This document shows positions 11,880 through 20,247 of a DNA stretch of 31,492 nucleotides, in pieces. A program made the translations under genes and the position numbers. Under the pieces are notes generated by a model. The model made no database searches. It worked only from the letters and a program-made list of their open reading frames with translations, and was not told the origin of the DNA. Location of the stretch: NCBI RefSeq assembly GCF_000003815.2, contig NC_049987.1, forward strand, positions 3,396,794 through 3,428,285. The letters are read 5' to 3'. Positions within the stretch are counted from its first letter, which is position 1. Every line of letters starts with the position of its first letter. The stretch comes from Branchiostoma floridae. Lineage: Eukaryota > Chordata > Leptocardii > Amphioxiformes > Branchiostomatidae.

Positions 11880-12660
11880 AAAACACTAGTTTAAAGTAAC
11901 TAGTATTTCCGAGACATAACGCTGAATGAATCTTACCTTTGCTCGTAAAAACGACATACTGCAAGAAAATCCAGACAACCAAGCTGTTCTCAAGCCTTGT
12001 CCTCGTGCAAGTAAAAGTCACCATGTCGAAAGAGTACTTTCCTACAATCCGCAACACTGTCCAGGCCTCGTTCAAATGCGGTGGAGAAAAACTGATTCAG
12101 GTGCCGCTTCGTTCTGGTAGAGCAAATCTAAGAGCTTCCCAGGAGGAAGAACCGTCCACCGTGACGCTGTCTGCAGAAAATATCGCCGCACAGTCCAATC
12201 CGAACCGTCAATGGTTTCTCTAGTGCCTCTACGTAGATTGCCTTGAGCCGAGCCGTGCATCCATCCGTGAACATAACTGTAGTACGCTGTTCTAACGGAA
12301 ATGGCCGAGTGAAGTCCAGAATGTCTTTGTATGGTGACATCAACCGTTGCAGTACCATAAAAAACGATGCCAGGCCTATCTTCTACGCAGACTTCCAAGC
12401 CCTGCACCACCAATCGCGGAGATATACGGATGAACGTCTGTGCCAATAAGCTGACTGGGACAGTTAATACCTTTTGGTCGCGTGTGGCAGTATTCACACG
12501 CACAACCCGCCTGATGGTATTTCCTTCTTCCCCTGGTTAATGGATGGCAGGACAAGGGGAGCAACGAGGTCGACTAATCTCGATATCGCCGTGTGAGCCG
12601 GAAGAAGGATGTGACCCACTCCAGGCCGCTTCAGATGATCAGACTATGAAGTGAATGACA
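11880..12660. pseudogene. GC/CpG-richer island, possible decayed coding sequence (strand unresolved)
   Basis: This block is clearly richer in G+C and CpG than its surroundings and is open in several frames. On the plus strand a frame from 11939 runs 94 codons to a stop at 12221-12223, with many codons ending in G or C from 12024 on. On the minus strand a 143-codon frame (12503 to 12072) overlaps an adjacent minus frame (12358 to 12128) in a way that could be one reading frame broken by a frameshift near 12350. Its valine-rich part, containing VLTVPVSLLAQ, loosely resembles linker regions of LTR-retrotransposon polyproteins, but I do not recognise the family. A CpG island with chance open frames would look the same. 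Treat as a candidate only. Confidence 0.2.
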
Positions 12661-13869
12661 TATTAGATACACAAAGGGGTCGCCGGCATTATGGGTACAT
12701 TGGTACGCGACAGAGTACCGCATCCGTCACAACCGTACATGGAGCCATACTAGGAGACAGTTTGGTCAACTTTCTATTCTTAGATCAGAGTTCCACCTAA
12801 AGGGTGTTTTAGATCCATCATTCTTTATTACAGTCCATGTCCGTCACTCATTCGCCGCAACTGAGTTGATTAGCCGAGATCACATGCTGAAATGTTTTAT
12901 TCATAAAACGATGGTATCTTCATTCTCATTTTCCATAAAATATATTTCCCAGCATTAAATTGCGAGTTATTTTTACGTCAACATTAGCTCTACGGTTTTG
13001 AATATCTAATAAAACAATGAGTGATACCATTGATATAGTTTTGACAAAAACTTTTGATGTTAATTATAGTTTTTATTATGTGATCATGCACGCCATTTTG
13101 TACTGACCATACAATTATAGCAATGTTTGAATACTATAGGTAGGATTATATTTATACTTTATTTTTCAAAATTAAAGCCATGATCTATTTGATATTCGTG
13201 AAGCACGAATGTTCCCATGTTAGTAGAAGCTGCAAGAAAGGAACATCCTAAGCGCCATTTAATTTATTGGCGTTGGGTCCCTCATGTGCATCAAATGCCG
13301 CGGGCCTGGGAAAAACTGTTCTGTTTCAGGTTACCCGGCGGCCCTAGCAAAAACCTGCCAACCTTAACATTCTTTGTAGTCGACCGACCGCCAACAAAGG
13401 GTATAATATTTTCGACCCGGCGTCTAAACCAGTCTTCCTGTATTTCACAGTCTGTTAGCAGTTTGGAGCTTCCAACAGACTATATAAGAATGCGTAGTAA
13501 ACATTGTACTTTTCCGTTCAGTTTCTTGTGCTTGTACAATGAATACCTGTAAAATTGCAATATGATGTTGAAAATAAAAGTACTTGGTGCCTTCCAGTTT
13601 TGAATAGCAAATGTTGAATCACAGATTCATTATTCATAGATTATTATTATAAGATTATAGTTTATATAAGTACGATAGAAGTATTCTTTTTCGCTATATT
13701 ATAGGAACGGTTCCTCGCTTTAAATCATTTTTTTGTGTTGAAAAATTCATTTTTCTTATAGTTTTGATCAAACGACATTAAACACACAAATCTCAAACTA
13801 CATTCTCAACATCACTAAGAAACAATAAGAAACCGTATGTACAAATGTACTAGAATAGTTTTAGAACAC
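12661..13869. other. Gene-free stretch, no recognised feature
   Basis: AT-rich DNA. An open frame of 111 codons at 13217-13552 has no recognisable domain, no clear splice context and ordinary composition; I regard it as chance. Confidence 0.45.
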
Positions 13870-13987
13870 ATATTTTAGATAATTTAGTCTTTGAAAGCAT
13901 GTTTACAGTATTACGACTTTTTGTATGTTTACACCTGTACTTATCCCGATAGGGCATGAATGTGCAATAAAGGCTATTTGAATTGAA
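13870..13987 (+). mobile_element. 3' tail of a non-LTR retrotransposon (LINE), strongly 5'-truncated
   Basis: The segment TATCCCGATAGGGCATGAAT followed by GTGCAATAAAGGCTATTTGAATTGAA (13942-13987) is the typical 3' end of animal LINEs of the CR1/Rex/I type: a conserved hairpin (ATCCCGAT-AGGGCAT), an AATAAA signal at 13966-13971 and a short TTGAATTGAA tail. No reverse-transcriptase sequence remains upstream, so only the tail was inserted or survived. The 5' boundary is a guess. An overlapping minus-strand open frame at 13850-14161 is chance. Confidence 0.6.
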
Positions 13988-14469
13988 AACAAATTGATCC
14001 CTACCTGCTGACCCTAATTTTTCATGAATGTAACATGAAACACATATTTTTGTTTCACTAGGCTTCGCTGCAATCTCGCCTCTGCAATTATAACGCACGT
14101 AGCAGCAGTAGTTGATCGAGTCAATATTTAGCATTAGACATCCGCATGGGACTAAATTCACCTTGTGGTATCATCTACTGCTAATGCTAGGACGTAATGC
14201 GATAAAAATCAATCGTGTGACTTGGTATTGGATTTGTACGTAGATTGAAACAGCTAGCAAACCTATTTACTCTCGACTCATGGTGATTTGCCGTTGGTGA
14301 CTTGTTACCGATGGCAGTTGGAAGATACTCTGTTTAGAACAAAAATATCCATCATTTCCTTCAAACGTTATAGTGCAGCATTACATCCATGAAAAGTCAT
14401 GGAATGGAGGTTATATTTTCTGTTATGTGTCTCTGTCTGTGTAGATGATTACTCAAGAACGGCTGGATG

Positions 14470-14485
14470 GATTGGTTTCATACTT
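14470..14485 (+). repeat. Left target-site duplication of the PLE (16 bp)
   Basis: GATTGGTTTCATACTT occurs here and, without change, at 15361-15376. The neighbouring bases on both sides differ (G against T before, T against G after), so 16 bp is the exact length. Element B has the same sequence once, uninterrupted, which confirms that this is duplicated target and not element DNA. Confidence 0.9.
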
Positions 14486-15360
14486 TATAGTGAAAGGTTT
14501 AAACTTTGTTCCAACACAAGGGAAGAAACTCACCATAAATTTTCGGCCGAACACTCCGACCTTCATCAGATGAATGATTCGATGCACTAATCCGGAAGTC
14601 GTCGGATGACGTCAGGTAGCAGCGAATCATAAATGGCGGGAAGGCGAAACCTGCCACCGTCACGGTTCAATGAGGGTTGATGTGCCCTGATGTAGATAGC
14701 CTCCTTGACGCCCCTCACGAACCAGTCCTGTTCGGAGTCCAAGATGCGAACTTGGTCCAGAGACACAGAGTGGCCCGGAGATTCGACGTGTATATGCTGA
14801 GACACTTCTGAAGATGTTGAACTGCGACGTTTATGTTCCATGAAACGGGTTCTTAATGATCGTGCCGTTTCCCCGATGTAGGACTCGGTGCACGGACCTC
14901 TGAGGTTCTGTCCCGTACAACGAATGTGGTAAACCACGCCGCACTTGTGTTCTTTGGGCGTCTTATCCTTAGGCGCCACCAAAAGCTGCCTAAGTGTCCT
15001 AGTCGGCCTAAAGCAGGTCTTAATGCCGTGTGAGTTGAAGGTTCTACGTAAGGCTTCAGACAAATTTTGAATATATGGCAACACTACTAGTCCCTTGTTC
15101 ACGGTAGTGGGGCGGTTTTGATTGCCAGTCCTAGTGGTTTTAGGTGCTGTCGCTCTGGACACTGCCCACTCGGGGTAACCACACTTACGTAAAGCTTGAG
15201 TAATGTGTTCTTTCTCTCTTTTTCTATCTTCCGGGTTGGTGATGATAGAATCAGCCCTATGGAACAAGGTACTGATGACACCCAATTTGTGTTCTAATGG
15301 GTGACTAGAGTGGAAATTTAAATACTGGTCCGTATGTGTGGGTTTTCTATAAATTGTTAT
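14486..15360 (-). mobile_element. 5'-truncated Penelope-like retroelement, 875 bp
   Basis: The body between the two 16-bp duplications reads on the minus strand. Its 5' end (at 15360) is cut inside the end of the reverse-transcriptase domain; its 3' end (at 14486) follows ~100 bp of untranslated tail after the stop codon. The tail contains CTGATGA-A-GGTCG, a 7-base loop, CGGCC-GAAA (14543-14571), a structured signature of PLE 3' ends that resembles part of a hammerhead ribozyme core. There is no poly(A). Exact duplication, 5' truncation and an encoded GIY-YIG domain fit target-primed reverse transcription by a PLE. The intact duplication suggests a fairly young insertion. Confidence 0.88.
14543..14571 (-). 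ncRNA. Hammerhead-like hairpin in the PLE 3' tail
   Basis: On the minus strand: CTGATGA, an extra A, stem GGTCG/CGGCC closing a 7-base loop, then GAAA. CUGANGA and GAAA around a helix II are the two conserved strands of the hammerhead core, and hammerhead motifs are known in PLEs. The extra A between CUGAUGA and the stem departs from the consensus, and I could not find convincing helices I and III or the UH cleavage site. It may be a conserved tail hairpin without ribozyme activity. Confidence 0.35.
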
Positions 15361-15372
15361 GATTGGTTTCAT
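14587..15372 (-). CDS. Penelope-like element protein, C-terminal fragment with GIY-YIG endonuclease
   Basis: The open frame gives 261 residues. Residues 5-41 (YRKPTHTDQYLNFHSSHP near the start) are the end of the PLE reverse transcriptase and thumb. Residues 94-140 form the linker. Residues 144-240 are a GIY-YIG nuclease: GVVY at 145-148, SYIGET at 164-169, Arg 171 and 174, His 180, a likely catalytic Glu 224 in KEAIYI and Asn 236 in SLNRDGG. Cys 144, 152 and 161 sit where PLEs carry a cysteine motif. In full PLEs this nuclease nicks the target for target-primed reverse transcription. Here most of the polymerase is missing. The ATG and the first four codons (15372-15361) come from the duplicated target, not the element, so this is not a native start. 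No frameshift or internal stop is seen in what remains. I am confident of the family; clade (Neptune-like or other) is open. Confidence 0.9.
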   Translation of the reverse strand: MKPIITIYRKPTHTDQYLNFHSSHPLEHKLGVISTLFHRADSIITNPEDRKREKEHITQALRKCGYPEWAVSRATAPKTTRTGNQNRPTTVNKGLVVLPYIQNLSEALRRTFNSHGIKTCFRPTRTLRQLLVAPKDKTPKEHKCGVVYHIRCTGQNLRGPCTESYIGETARSLRTRFMEHKRRSSTSSEVSQHIHVESPGHSVSLDQVRILDSEQDWFVRGVKEAIYIRAHQPSLNRDGGRFRLPAIYDSLLPDVIRRLPD

Positions 15373-15376
15373 ACTT
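15361..15376 (+). repeat. Right target-site duplication of the PLE (16 bp)
   Basis: Identical to 14470-14485. Its reverse complement supplies the apparent start codon of the truncated PLE open frame. Confidence 0.9.
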
Positions 15377-15635
15377 GTTGTGTTGCTGGGCTGTGATGAA
15401 AGCTCGAATCGATGAGATCTTGGGAGCCGTATCTGTCGTTATAATCGATGTAATAATATCAGAAATCACCCCTATATTTGAGATATATTGGTACAGGCAT
15501 CGTGCTGTATGTGTTTGTTAATGAGCTTAGATGCAAGCAGATAGTGAGGTGACAGCTGTTTGGGGAACCCCCAGTAGTTTTATTTATGTCTGCTTAGGAC
15601 TGTTTGAAATATTTGTAACAGTTGGCACAGTAGTT

Positions 15636-16732
15636 ACCTCCATGAAATGTCATGGAGGTTATATTTTCTGTTATGTGTCTCTGTCTGTGTACAAGATTAC
15701 TCAAGAACGGCTGAATGGATTGGTTTCATACTTGTTGTGTTGGTGGGCTGTGATGAAAGCTCGAATCGATGAGATCTTGGGCGCCGTATCTGTCGTTATA
15801 ATCGATGTAATGATATCAGAAATCCCCCCTATATCTGCGATATATTGGAACAGGCATCGTGCTTTAAGTGTTTGTTAATGGGCTTAGCTCCAAGCAGATA
15901 GTGAGGTGATTTGTATGGCAGCTGTTTGGGGAACCCCGAGTTTTTTTAATATGATAATTAGTTTTATTTATGACTGCTTAGGATATCATGGAGATGTGAA
16001 GCGTAAGTGTAATTGTAAGAAGTTGAGGTACATTTAACGGTAATGCTTAACAGGTATGGATGTCTCACATACTGTCCTGCTGATTTGAGTGACATGGTGA
16101 TTAAAATGCCATTAGGTCCTCTCATCTTAGATGGGTTGGGTGTCAGAAGTTTTATGGGCTTTACAGATGTTCTGATTTCGTTACGATAAGGGACAGTTGT
16201 TAGTTGTCTCTTTCGTAGCCAATGGTACTTGTTTTTTTAGCAGACGGGGTTGGCGCCAAGTATTCATCTTACAGTGAATCTCATAAAGTGTGCATCTCAT
16301 TTTTGTACCGTGTGCACATCTGATGTTATGACATATTGGTGGAAAATCAAATCACCATCTGACTAAAGTTTGCCACATACCTTCTTCTTTCTGAGTTTCC
16401 AAACTTCCTCCCACCACACCGCTCTGAGGCACATAGTCGAACCTCAATAATGCTGACAACCTTAGACAGTTTAAATGCCAAACATCAAGCTTAAGGAACA
16501 CCACGCTACCATATCCCGTCGACCTCTTAAACGCACATTACACAATTAAGTGTCAGATTTTAATGATTACAAATCAGATGGACATTCTCTGTGTCACTAA
16601 ATAAATACACCACTAGTTTCCCATAACATTTATAACCATTACTCTCAAAAACAACCGACTATAAACATACATACCATCCACAAAATAGCAATAAATATTT
16701 CATTGAGGTATGAGGTCCCCGAACTCTAGTTC
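15636..16732 (+). mobile_element. Foldback/MITE-like element B, near full length
   Basis: The left end is a perfect hairpin, CCTCCATGA (15637-15645) with TCATGGAGG (15650-15658), followed by TTATATTTTCTGTTATGTGTC and ACTCAAGAACGGCTGAATGG. The right end has TCATTGAGGT (16700-16709), which matches the complement of the left ACCTCCATGA at 9 of 10, then GAACTCTAGTT (16721-16731). The ends and order match element A. There is no transposase. A TAGTT flanks both sides (15631-15635 and 16728-16732) but could be part of the family's right end rather than a target duplication. Open frames inside are short and, in B', not conserved. Confidence 0.7.
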
Positions 16733-16739
16733 TGAATAA

Positions 16740-17991
16740 GTTCCATTCATTATTTGATGGAAAGAATCGTTAATGCCACTGGAAACAATATATAAAGAGC
16801 TCAAACGATACCCAAAAATCTAGATTTTATCAAGAAAGGACAGAAAGAAAAATTAAAAGCCCTCATATGCGCCCTCATTATAGAAAACATAAAGTGATGG
16901 TTACAATTTTAGGTAATGACTCAGTAACGTGCTTTTTATGTAGATATATAATTTTGACTCCGTATGAATATCACGAACTTGGTTCGGACACGTGACTAAC
17001 TGCTATATTGACATGGTGATATTGGTTAGACCGAGAACACTAGCTTGTCAAGATGGCTCCCTTGGGTGTTGTTAAAACACTCACAGAACCATCGCAGCGG
17101 ACATCTCTGTAACAAAGGTGGAGAGGGACCACTAAATCACCACGCTTTCGGTCGTCAATGGTCATACTCATATCAAATTTGCGTGCAGTAAAGCCGAAAT
17201 CACTGTGTTTGGGGTTTGATAAGGTGACGGAATAAAACCTTTATTACAATAAATCTTTATTGAGACACTACAAAAGTGCAGCGACTTCCGTAAGGTCTAC
17301 ATGTATAACAGCTACTAACAGTACAACTAAACGCACATATATGGAAATCTATGGTTATGAATAAATCAACATATAGGGTCTAGCTTGTCATTTACACTAT
17401 TGGTTCTGTGGTATCATTACATTGTTTCTAGAATACAATTTCTTTCAAGAAATTAATTTTACAGTCAAACTAAGAAATACAAATAACTACATTAATGAAT
17501 GAACGTTAATTTTAGAATAGGCAAAATAGTGCGGCAAAAATGTAAGGACCATAACATTTGCTATACCCAACGATAGAGTACAACGACGCCCCCTAAGGGC
17601 CATGTTATCACTGCAGTTACACAAGTGGCACACAACATTTACTGCAAGTTCAAAAATCCTCAGACCTAAAACATCTTCGTATGTCAGTTTTTTTGCATTC
17701 ACCTTGGGGTGTTAGTCAGGCACTTTTCGCTTGTATGTTGACCTTTTGAACGTGCACGTAGAGATAATGGGTCCTTAGTATGTGCCGCAGTTCGCAAGAG
17801 TGGTGTTTCATTGGGTATAATGGCTCTCAACTGCAAGCTTGTCAGCTCTATATTACCGTTTTTCGCCTATAGATTAACACCCGGGCTTTGGTGGTATGTA
17901 CTTGAGAGAGGCCGGTTGAGAACCTGTGTGACCTCTGATGGGGTTTAACAGAAGACAAGAAAGCCACTCAAACTTCCCAGCCTATGCTGCA
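16740..17991. other. Gene-free stretch with convergent poly(A) signals
   Basis: No open frame or repeat is recognised. Interleaved AATAAA signals on both strands at 17231-17261 are listed separately. A near-palindrome AATTTCTTTCAAGAAATT lies at 17438-17455, close to a TTCTAGAA at 17426-17433, which resembles heat-shock half-site pairs but is not in correct phase. Confidence 0.45.
17231..17261. terminator. Interleaved poly(A) signals on both strands
   Basis: AATAAA occurs on the plus strand at 17231-17236 and 17248-17253, and on the minus strand at 17240-17245 and 17256-17261 (read as TTTATT). Four canonical signals alternate within 31 bp. This would suit two genes ending tail to tail, or the tail of a retrotransposon in either direction, but no coding sequence is seen on either side and AT-richness alone could produce it. 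Confidence 0.25.
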
Positions 17992-18084
17992 GGGGCTGGT
18001 TTTTTTCACGTTGGCTATGATCTGTTGTGCCAAGGTAGGGTGTTTGCCGTGAAAGACAGTTTCGCCCCGTCTCGAACCAGCCCC
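17992..18084. repeat. Imperfect inverted repeat, ~93 bp
   Basis: GGGGCTGGTT (17992-18001) pairs with AACCAGCCCC (18075-18084), and inside it TTTCACG near 18004-18010 pairs with CGTGAAA near 18049-18055. It lies next to the M1-related segment at 18105 and may be part of a larger decayed foldback element. No promoter box for a small RNA is visible. Confidence 0.35.
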
Positions 18085-18104
18085 GTTTGAAGACTGCAAC
18101 GGAG

Positions 18105-18222
18105 GCTACAAACTACCTACGTTCCCCAAACCATGCTAGCAAAAAGTACGAAAATGTGTTCTTTATCTCTGAAATTCGGAGTGACGCAAGAGTAACGCAC
18201 GTCCAGTGAGAGTCGACCCTAA
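18105..18222 (-). mobile_element. MITE M1-related half element, copy 2
   Basis: On the minus strand this gives ACTCTCACTGGACGTGCG, a TTGCGTCACT box, CGAATTTCAGAGATAAAGAA and a TTTTCGTACTTTTTG box, which matches the left arm and core of the M1 copies at 9588 and 27910. The second arm is not found, so either it is deleted or this is a related family that shares one end. Confidence 0.6.
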
Positions 18223-18269
18223 TTTCGCTTGCTAGATGTCTGGGGCATGGTCAAGAAAACATGCGTAAG

Positions 18270-18616
18270 GCCATGTTGATTTGATAATATGGATAACATA
18301 CTCTGGTAACCCAAAGACTGATGCGAGCGTGGTAAAAAAATTAAGTTGACTAAAAAAAGTTGCCTTCATTATGAAATCTAAGTAAAGGTGAACAAAGAAA
18401 ATAGTTACCCAAAAAATAGATTCATGGTTTTGTACTTTCATGCACCTTCTTTGACCTTGTAATGTAAGTATTCGTTTTCCGATATTCATTTTTGCGATGC
18501 ACGTCATATATTTGCTTATTTCAAAGCTGTTTTGTACGGGTATGGTTGAAAATTTTTTTAAACGGCCAAAAATTGATGCGCGCGAGGATGTCATCCATAT
18601 AATCAAATCCACATTG
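18270..18616. mobile_element. Small inverted-repeat element (family M2)
   Basis: The left arm 18272-18299 and the complement of the right arm 18588-18616 match at roughly 24 of 28 positions (CATGTTGATTTGAT-ATATGGAT-ACAT). They enclose ~290 bp of AT-rich DNA. A solo copy of one end sits at 3213. Open frames on both strands here carry the same HIIKST residues only because they read opposite arms of the inverted repeat; they are not genes. Confidence 0.6.
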
Positions 18617-20094
18617 TCTGGTGGGTGCTCAGGAGAGAACGAATGTCGAATGTATCACTGGAAACAAGAATTCACTAGACACAGAAGACGTGATATATCT
18701 AGTGCTAAATTTAAGTATGACACGATAAAAAGAAGAAGTAAAGCGGCGGCAGAGAGCGCTATCGCTCACTTGTAAGGCTCCATCTGCACATTGTCGGCGG
18801 GTTTGACGACTGTCACCAGCCACAGCGATAGCACCCGGGCTTACACAGACATTCTACACCGTAAAATACAGCCAGTAATCTGACTCTAGAGAGTTTTATT
18901 TCTCTTCGCTCATGAATGGCCACGCAGAAAGTTTTTATCGAGCGATACTAGTTTCACAGAAGTAGTGAAAAAGTTAGATTGTGACTTATTCTGTACCTGA
19001 CGTGAAATTAATGTGTTCAAAATATTTTGAAATATAAAGATTTATCTTGTCAAAGCTATAAGGGCTCTGCAGCTTGGATACTTTATCATTTGATTAAACA
19101 CGTTAATATTGTGTATCTTAAGTCTGAATTTAATGTTAATTTGGATATGTTTGCAGCATAATACGAAACTGGTGGCGTCTCCAATTGTCTACAATTAAAG
19201 AGTATACTCGTAGACAAGCGTGCACTTCAACCTTGTTTCGCTTACTTAAAAAGTACGCCAGTAATATACACAGTGATTTGAAATTTGGTGAATAATACTA
19301 AGATACTTCATTAGTTTCAATTTTAGCTGTGCACCTTATTTGTTTGTAAGTTACATACTTCTCAGACTCCTCGCAGTACGCAGAAATGCGTTCGCATGTA
19401 GTCCTGCGTTGATCCTTCTAAATCCACACTGTGAACATTTGCGGCGTCTAACTGACTATTAACTGTTTTAAAAGTACATAGTCTAAAGTAGCTTCTGATG
19501 AAACCATAACCTTAGACATAACAAAACGTCTCATCCAAAACTTGTGCAAAAGTTCCCGAAAATTTCTAGTCCGTTAATCTCGTAAAAAACTGTGAACAGT
19601 TTAATCACCTCTCCAGTTCCCCCTCAGGTCAGAAAAAGCGACCAAATGGAGACCTGAAGTGTCATAACGGATTCTTCAAACACCACTCAAGCTGTTGGAT
19701 GTTTGCTGGTGTCGTCTGTGGCGTTAGACATGTCCCATTACACGGCTCAGTCAGAGTTACGTGTAGATTTGGTTCAGACAAGATAAGACAGCGGCTGCCT
19801 TTCATCCTGTTTTCACGGCTCATCAGCCACATTTGGAGTGTTTGAAGATGTAACCCCTCCCTGTACACGGGAACCCTTTCATCCGCACAGGAGAGAGATT
19901 CGCCACACAGAGGCTTAAAACGCTATCTGATGACCCTACGCTGTCGCCCAGGGGCTTGAACTGTCGCAGGGGAGTGGAATACGGTGGTATCGGAGGGATT
20001 AGAGACTTTGAAAGAGAACGAAGGCCTCGCGGTAATCTAATATGCGGTAAAACGTTAGCGGCGTGTCGACCCTGAAGGTGACTTTGAAGACTAA
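18617..20094. other. Gene-free stretch, no recognised feature
   Basis: 18770-18850 and 19660-20050 are more GC-rich than the rest but hold no recognisable domain on either strand. A minus-strand frame at 19868-19662 (68 codons) is unremarkable. Confidence 0.45.
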
Positions 20095-20247
20095 CACATT
20101 TTCCACATGACTTAAAAACACTTGATTCAAAGAAAGGAATGCTAATTTAGAATTCTATAAGAATTACATAGTTTAAACTTGTTCACTATATATATGTGTA
20201 TGTATTTCAAATCAAGTGTGTTTTTAAAGTCATGTGGATGAAATGTG
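20095..20247. mobile_element. Short foldback element (family M3)
   Basis: The left arm 20095-20130 (CACATTTTCCACATGACTT, AAAAACACTTGATT) and right arm 20205-20247 are inverted copies with small indels. The loop of ~75 bp is AT-rich. At ~150 bp with no coding capacity it fits a MITE. No target duplication is apparent and no second copy is seen in this window. Confidence 0.6.

Larger units (their letters stand above)
14382..15601 (+). mobile_element. Foldback element B', partial, split by a Penelope-like insertion
   Basis: The left end holds a hairpin TCCATGA (14386-14392) / TCATGGA (14397-14403), then GGAGGTTATATTTTCTGTTA. It runs to 14485, is broken by the PLE, and resumes at 15361 through CTGCTTAGGA near 15601. 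It matches element B (15636-15982) closely, with scattered substitutions and a short deletion before CAGCTGTTTGG. The right half of the element is missing, so B' is 3'-truncated and lies directly left of B with ~35 bp between them. Confidence 0.8.

Noticed and set aside
13217-13552. A 111-codon plus-strand frame
   Set aside because: No domain, no clear splice or start context, and composition like its surroundings.
14520-14600. A complete, active hammerhead ribozyme
   Set aside because: Only the CUGANGA and GAAA strands around helix II fit; an extra A breaks the core and I found no helix I/III pairing or UH site.
15531-15878. A 115-codon plus-strand frame with membrane-like composition
   Set aside because: It runs across the B'/B junction and is explained by foldback-element DNA; not conserved between the two copies.
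17977-18008. Bacterial-type terminator (CCAGCC/GGCTGG stem followed by T-run)
   Set aside because: The setting is a eukaryotic repeat-rich region; the stem is part of a larger inverted repeat.
18232-18775. Frames on both strands sharing HIIKST
   Set aside because: The shared residues come from opposite arms of the M2 inverted repeat, not from related proteins.
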